Of a stretch of 64,000 nt of DNA, positions 59,611 through 64,000 are shown in pieces. Numbering within the stretch: the first letter of the stretch is position 1; each line of letters opens with the position of its first letter. Under the pieces are notes generated by a model that did not search any database, was not told the DNA's origin, and saw nothing but the letters and a program-made list of their open reading frames with translations. Source of the DNA: Comamonas odontotermitis (lineage in GTDB: Bacteria; Pseudomonadota; Gammaproteobacteria; Burkholderiales; Burkholderiaceae_C); NCBI RefSeq assembly GCF_020080045.1, contig NZ_CP083451.1:1488001-1552000 (forward strand), read 5' to 3'. A program made the translations under genes and the position numbers.

Positions 59611-61026
59611 TTACTTCAGGCCCAGCCGGCCCAGCTTTTTGATCAGCCCCACGCGCGAGATGCCCAGGCGCCGCGCCGCTTCGGACTGGTTGCCGCCAGC
59701 CTGCGTCATGGCATCGCGCAGCATGCGGGTCTCCAACTCCAGCATGGCTGCATCGAGCGCGCCGTGACCATCGGAGGCAGTGCCCTGGGTGCCTGCTGCG
59801 TCGGCGCCGGGGGATTCGGGCAGGTGGGTGGTGTCGCCGTTGGCAAATTTCAGCAGCTCGGCATCTACGAGGGCGCTGCCCGGGGTGATCAGCGCGCCAG
59901 CGGATTCCACCACCGCGCGCAGCTGGCGCACATTGCCCGGCCAGTCACGCGACTGCAGCCACTGCATGGCGTCGGCGGACAGGCGCGCCTGCGGTGCCAC
60001 ATTCTTCAGAAAACGTGCTGCCAGAACGGGAACATCTGCCGCACGCTCGGCCAGAGATGGCGTACGCAGCACCATGCCTTTCAAGCGGTAGAACAGGTCT
60101 TCGCGGAAGGTGCCAGCCTGCACCATGGCTTCCAGATCGCGGTGGGTGGCAGCAATCACGCGCACTTCGGCGCGGCGTAGTTCGCGTCCGCCCACCGGCA
60201 GAAAGCTGCCTTCCTGCAAGAAGCGCAGCAGCTTGACCTGCATGGGGGCGGGCATTTCTCCCACTTCATCAAGAAACAGGGTGCCGCCGTGTGCAGTCTC
60301 CAGCAGGCCGGGCTGGTCGCGGTGGGCTCCCGTAAAGCTGCCCTTGAGGTGGCCAAAGAGTTCGCTCTCCAGCAGTTCGGCCGACAGCGCGCCGCAGTGG
60401 ATCACGGCAAACGGCCCCTCGGCGCGCGGGCTGCATTGGTGCAGGGCGCGCGCCACCAGCTCCTTGCCGGTACCCGTGGGGCCCAGCACGATCAGGTTGA
60501 CCGAGGTGGCACCCACGCGCTGCACCAGCGTGCGCAACTGCTGCATGGCTGCTGTCTGGCCGATCAGCCCCATCTCGCCCGGGTCCTGCCCCTGCTGGGC
60601 ACTGCGCAGGGCGCGCACCTGCTCGTCGAGCCGGGCCTTGTGCATGGCGCGCGTCAGCACGAGGCGCAGCACATCGGGGTCGATGGGCTTGGTCAGGAAA
60701 TCCCAGACGCCGCGCTCCACCGCCTGCAGTGCGATGTCGCGCTCGCCATGGCCGCTCAGCACCACAACGACCGATTGCGCAAAGTGCGGAATCAGCGACA
60801 GCCCGGCCTGCGGGTCCATGCTGGGCGGCATGGCCAGATCGAGCAGCACCACATGCGGCCGGTCGCCCGCAAAGGCCTGCAGCGCGCTGTCCACATCGCC
60901 CGCCACCGACACGCGGTAGCCCAGCTGGCGCAGAAAGCTCGCGCCCAGGCGCTGGTAGGCAGGCTCGTCGTCCACCAGCAGCACGTGGCCGGATAACGAG
61001 GGTGTGGATGGGGCGGCAGAAGTCAT
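59611..61026 (-). CDS. sigma-54-dependent response regulator (NtrC family)
   Basis: The product is 471 residues. The receiver (about 15-125) has VLLVDDEPAY, phosphoacceptor VVLLDLAMP and TKP. The AAA+ domain has Walker A GPTGTGKE, the sigma-54 loop as GSFTGA (usually GAFTGA), GTLFLDEVGEMP and GNVRQLR. The C-terminal Fis-type HTH is NQSEAARRLGISRVGLIKKL. It activates sigma-54 promoters on phosphorylation. Its ATG overlaps the kinase stop (61023-61026), so the pair is coupled. The receiver is followed by a short linker. The overall build resembles PrsR, but no exosortase genes are adjacent. Confidence 0.92.
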   Translation of the reverse strand: MTSAAPSTPSLSGHVLLVDDEPAYQRLGASFLRQLGYRVSVAGDVDSALQAFAGDRPHVVLLDLAMPPSMDPQAGLSLIPHFAQSVVVVLSGHGERDIALQAVERGVWDFLTKPIDPDVLRLVLTRAMHKARLDEQVRALRSAQQGQDPGEMGLIGQTAAMQQLRTLVQRVGATSVNLIVLGPTGTGKELVARALHQCSPRAEGPFAVIHCGALSAELLESELFGHLKGSFTGAHRDQPGLLETAHGGTLFLDEVGEMPAPMQVKLLRFLQEGSFLPVGGRELRRAEVRVIAATHRDLEAMVQAGTFREDLFYRLKGMVLRTPSLAERAADVPVLAARFLKNVAPQARLSADAMQWLQSRDWPGNVRQLRAVVESAGALITPGSALVDAELLKFANGDTTHLPESPGADAAGTQGTASDGHGALDAAMLELETRMLRDAMTQAGGNQSEAARRLGISRVGLIKKLGRLGLK

Positions 61027-62870
61027 GGTGCAAGCAGGCCGGAGGCCGAAGAATCAGTGGGCGCAATCCGTGGAAAGCGCAGTGTGAAGCAGGTTCGCCA
61101 TGGCGCGCGCTCGGTCACGGAGGCCGCGCCGCCATGCGCGGCCATGATGCGTGCCGCAATGGCCAGGCCCAGGCCGGTGCCACCGGGGCTGCGTGAGGCA
61201 AAGGGCTCGAAGAGGCGTTCGCGCAGATCGGCAGGAATGCCCGGGCCGTCGTCGCATACATGCACCAGCACCGCATCGGGCAGCAGTTCGGTATCCACCA
61301 GCACCCGCCGCTCGCCCGCCGCCGTGCAGGCGTTGGAGAGCAGGTTGCCCAGTGCCTGGTCGAACCGGGCAGGGTCGATGGTGGCCATGCGTGGCTCCTG
61401 CAGCGCGGCGCCCAGCTCTACCTCGGGGCGATGGCGCACCTGGGCCTGGATGCGGGCGTGCAAGTCGGTTGCCACCGGTGCAATCTGCCAGGGCTTGGCG
61501 TAGTCGAGCAGATCGCTGGTCAGGTGCGAGATGCGGGCAATCTGCTCGCCCACTTCCTGCCGGGTTTCGGCCGGGGCCATCGCCACGGCCATGGCGATGA
61601 TGTTGAGCGGGTTGCGCACATCGTGGGCCACCGTGGCCGCCAGCGAGCCCAGTTCTGCCAGGCGCGCCTGCAACTGGCGCTCGCGCTCGCGCTGCTGGGC
61701 CAGTTCGGCCAGCTCGACCTGCGCTGCCGCATCGGCCAGAGCATCGCCAAACAGCGCAGCCAGATGGCGCTGGCCGGGCGGCGCTTCTTCAAAACCCAGC
61801 AAGTGCGTCTGCCAGTCGCCCTGAGGGCCCTTGTGGCACAGCAGGCCCGGCTGGCTGTGGTCGGTGGTGGCGGGCGGCGCGCCATCGGCCTGTACCTGCA
61901 TCTGCAGCGGCGTGCCCATGCGGGTGGACAGCAGGGTGGCGGCAACCGCCTCCAGTGCTGCCATGGATTCGGCTTGCCCCATGGCACTGCGCCACTGGCG
62001 CAGATCGCCCGCAGAGGGTGTGCCGCCCGGGTACACCAGGCGCGAGGCGAACCGCCACACCGGACCGCTGAGGATGAAGCATGCGGTTGCCACGGCGGCG
62101 GCGTTGAGCCATTTCGATTCGACAGGCAGCAGCACCGTGAGCGACACCACCGCCAGCCCCAGCACGATGAAGATGGCAGACGCCAGCGCGCGCCGTGCCC
62201 AGACGTTGACGACAAACACCCGGTAGCGCAGCACGCCATACACCAGCAGCAGCGGAAACACCGGCATGGTCAGCACCGGCCAGGGATAGTGCTCGATACC
62301 GAGTGCCGCAAAGGCAAAGCCGGAAATGGCCAGAAGCCCCCAGGCACACGAGATGGCAATCGAGGCGAACTGCTTGCGGCGCAGCGGCGAGGGCGCATGC
62401 AGCCAGCCCCAGCCCAGCACCAGCAGGCCCGCAGTGGCGAGGATGCCCCAGGCCAGGCTGTGAACCCAGCCCACTGCATTGGGCACCACCACCCATTGAA
62501 AGCCGGTGAACGGCGGAAAGTGGACGAAGTCGCCCGGTGAACGCACAAGCGACAACAGCGCCACCAGCATCGCCATGGCATAACCCGCGCGCACCCAGTG
62601 CCGGTGCAATGGCGCGCCGCAGAAGATCACGCAGAAGTGAAAGAAGGCGGCAGAGGTGAAGGTGAGCGAAGACAGCAGCGCCATGGCGGCCGGCACGCTG
62701 CCCAGGCCTGCCCAGTTGGGCAATTCGTTGCCAACGATCCACGTCGCCACACCCAGGAGGAACACCACCAGCAACCGGGCACCTGCCACCTGTTTGGCCC
62801 ACAGCAGCAGAACGCTGCCAAGGGCCAGGATTTCGAGCAGGGTGAGCAGCAGGGCAAGGTGGATGGCCAT
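61023..62870 (-). CDS. membrane sensor histidine kinase
   Basis: The product is 615 residues. The N-terminal half (about 1-275) has eight to nine membrane segments, of the 7TM/PrsK sensor type. A GAF-like stretch follows (about 290-390), then the dimerisation box TVAHDVRNPLNIIAMAVAMA with the phospho-histidine. The HATPase motifs are GNLLSNAC (N box), CDDGPGIP and GGTGLGLAIAARIMAAHGG. It should phosphorylate the overlapping sigma-54 regulator. The signal is unknown; architecture suggests a membrane-associated or lipid-soluble cue. Confidence 0.92.
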   Translation of the reverse strand: MAIHLALLLTLLEILALGSVLLLWAKQVAGARLLVVFLLGVATWIVGNELPNWAGLGSVPAAMALLSSLTFTSAAFFHFCVIFCGAPLHRHWVRAGYAMAMLVALLSLVRSPGDFVHFPPFTGFQWVVVPNAVGWVHSLAWGILATAGLLVLGWGWLHAPSPLRRKQFASIAISCAWGLLAISGFAFAALGIEHYPWPVLTMPVFPLLLVYGVLRYRVFVVNVWARRALASAIFIVLGLAVVSLTVLLPVESKWLNAAAVATACFILSGPVWRFASRLVYPGGTPSAGDLRQWRSAMGQAESMAALEAVAATLLSTRMGTPLQMQVQADGAPPATTDHSQPGLLCHKGPQGDWQTHLLGFEEAPPGQRHLAALFGDALADAAAQVELAELAQQRERERQLQARLAELGSLAATVAHDVRNPLNIIAMAVAMAPAETRQEVGEQIARISHLTSDLLDYAKPWQIAPVATDLHARIQAQVRHRPEVELGAALQEPRMATIDPARFDQALGNLLSNACTAAGERRVLVDTELLPDAVLVHVCDDGPGIPADLRERLFEPFASRSPGGTGLGLAIAARIMAAHGGAASVTERAPWRTCFTLRFPRIAPTDSSASGLLAP

Positions 62871-62995
62871 GGCAGGACTGTATACGGCGTTGACGCCTCC
62901 GGCAACGGTGTTGTATCTGGCGTTTACAGGTAAGAGAAAAATTTCAATAAAATCAACATTATTTTGAATGGCATGGATGCTGCATTGGTGTAGGT

Positions 62996-63640
62996 ATGAG
63001 CACCTTGCATTCCCCCCATCCGAACATCCATCCGGCCCATGCCGATGCGTTGGATATCAGCGCGCTGGTCGGGCCCGCTGCCTGGCAGCAGCTCTCCCCC
63101 GCCATCCATCGCCGTTTTGCCAGCCAGCATGCGCCAGTGGCCTATGCCGGGCACATGGAGCTGCGCACATCGCGTATCGGCCGGTTGTTTGCGTGGGCTG
63201 CGCAACTGTTGGGCAGCCCGCTGGCTGGCAGCCGCGCTGGCCTGGTGCCGACGCAGGTGCAGGTGGCAAGCGACGGGCGGGGTGGCGTGGTGTGGTCGCG
63301 CCAGTTGGGCGAGTGCGGCAGTGCGGGCAGCCAAGCCGTGCGATCGACCAAGCGCCTGGGGCCCGGTGGCCAGCTCGAAGAGTGCACCGAAGGCGGCCTG
63401 TCGATGGCGCTGGAGGTGTGTGTGGAGCAGGGCGCTCTGGTGTTTTACAGCCGCCGCTACTTCTGGCTGCTGGGCCGGTGGCGGCTGCCGGTGCCAGCGC
63501 TGCTGACGCCCGGTGTGTGCCGTGTCGAGCACCGCGACGAAGGCCCAGGGTGCTTTCGCTTCACGCTTGAGATGACGCACCCGCTGTGGGGCCGCACCTT
63601 CTACCAAACCGGCGTTTTTTCCGATCCTCTGGAGTCCTGA
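62996..63640 (+). CDS. DUF4166 protein
   Basis: The product is 214 residues from ATG 62996. DUF4166 features are visible: LSPAIHRRFASQHAPVAYAG, MELRTSRIGRLFAWAAQLLG, WSRQLGECGSAGS, and FTLEMTHPLWGRTFYQTGVF. The domain is often fused to SDR or epimerase domains, or sits beside membrane-protein genes, as here. It is predicted to be soluble; function unknown. The next gene starts two bases after its stop. Confidence 0.85.
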   Translation: MSTLHSPHPNIHPAHADALDISALVGPAAWQQLSPAIHRRFASQHAPVAYAGHMELRTSRIGRLFAWAAQLLGSPLAGSRAGLVPTQVQVASDGRGGVVWSRQLGECGSAGSQAVRSTKRLGPGGQLEECTEGGLSMALEVCVEQGALVFYSRRYFWLLGRWRLPVPALLTPGVCRVEHRDEGPGCFRFTLEMTHPLWGRTFYQTGVFSDPLES

Positions 63641-63641
63641 G

Positions 63642-64000
63642 ATGACTATCGTTTTTGTGTTGCTCACCGTGCAGTCGCTGCTGGGCGCGTTTGACAACTT
63701 CTGGCACCACGAGCGCGAAGCGCGCCTGCCGCAGCGCACATCGGCGCGCTACGAACTGCGCCTGCACGCCGCGCGTGAAGCCATCTACGGCCTGCTGTTT
63801 GCCAGCTTTGCATGGCTGCAGTGGCGCGGATGGTGGGTGCTGCTGCCTGCGGGCCTGCTGGTGGCCGAGATGTTCATCACCATTGCCGATTTTCTGGAAG
63901 AAGACCGGAGCCGCAAGCTGCCGCCGCTCGAGCGCGCGCTGCACACGGTGCTGGCGGTGAGCTATGGCCTGCTGGTGGGGCTGGTGGGGCCGCTGTTCTG
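63642..64000 (+). CDS. membrane protein, 3'-truncated by the window
   Basis: ATG 63642 follows GGAG with good spacing and lies two bases after the DUF4166 stop. The visible 119 residues begin MTIVFVLLTVQSLLGAFDNF. They contain about four membrane segments with a conserved WHHEREARLP loop and FLEEDRSRKLPPLERALH, and run past the end. Cotranscription with DUF4166 is typical. The rest of the protein lies outside the window; no family name is given. Confidence 0.75.
   Translation, partial: MTIVFVLLTVQSLLGAFDNFWHHEREARLPQRTSARYELRLHAAREAIYGLLFASFAWLQWRGWWVLLPAGLLVAEMFITIADFLEEDRSRKLPPLERALHTVLAVSYGLLVGLVGPLF

Noticed and set aside
59611..62870. assignment as PrsK/PrsR of the exosortase (PEP-CTERM) system
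   Set aside because: Architecture is similar but no exosortase, EPS or PEP-CTERM genes are adjacent, so only a generic two-component call is made.

Overview
The window looks like a chromosome segment of a betaproteobacterium of the family Comamonadaceae (Comamonas, Acidovorax or Delftia type). The base composition is GC-rich, there are two Bug/TctC solute-binding proteins, recBCD forms a tight operon, a 646-residue DUF1631 protein and a hemP/exbD-exbB-tonB/bfd/piuC iron system are present, and GCTAT...TAGCT-type short repeats recur. The genus is inferred from gene content and was not tested.

Layout. 1-5.3 kb: right end of a prophage. It holds the endolysin tail, a 29-residue membrane peptide and an Rz gene with Rz1 nested inside it. 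Cargo follows: an IPTL-CTERM surface protein, an AT-rich Imm26-like gene and two divergent small genes around a near-perfect LexA box. It ends at tRNA-Arg(TCT), whose 3' end faces the prophage. 5.3-6.6 kb is non-coding with several hairpin terminators. 6.6-15.9 kb: DUF333 lipoprotein, BLUF photoreceptor, choloylglycine-hydrolase-type acylase, Sel1 lipoprotein, a LysR/MFS efflux pair, a MITE, speG, an M14 peptidase and an EEP-family hydrolase. 16-22 kb: rhlE, ettA, a DUF1631 protein. 22-33.3 kb: a second MITE, a tctC gene, and recC-recB-recD joined by stop/start overlaps. 33.3-38.8 kb: a candidate Fur-controlled small RNA, rlmD, a GlcG/HbpS-like protein, a tannase-family esterase and hemP. 38.9-43.3 kb: a chromate transporter, a DMT transporter with a His-rich tail, several very small proteins and a lipocalin. 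43.6-45.6 kb: a LysR-HTH/nitroreductase fusion and a second tctC. 46-52.9 kb: iron acquisition (exbD, exbB, tonB, bfd, a 24-residue membrane peptide, an FMN oxidase, piuC, a TonB-dependent siderophore receptor). 53-64 kb: a SWIB protein, an internally deleted MITE, a DMT transporter, isocitrate lyase, a FabF-like synthase divergent from a TetR regulator, a cupin, a sigma-54 two-component pair, a DUF4166 protein and a truncated membrane-protein gene.

How parts work together. Iron: Fur-like sites sharing AATAAGAAT lie before hemP, bfd, the siderophore receptor and an orphan non-coding transcript. ExbB-ExbD-TonB energise the receptor, and Bfd releases stored iron. The most original observation is that the orphan Fur-controlled transcript (about 33516-33667, minus strand) has the same roughly 85-nt structured 3' end as the hemP 3' UTR (38427-38518). 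This suggests a small-RNA family born from, or shared with, the hemP 3' UTR. Other unusual items are the HTH-nitroreductase fusion, the palindromic MITE family abutting stop codons, the SOS-controlled cargo and several genes shorter than 60 codons.
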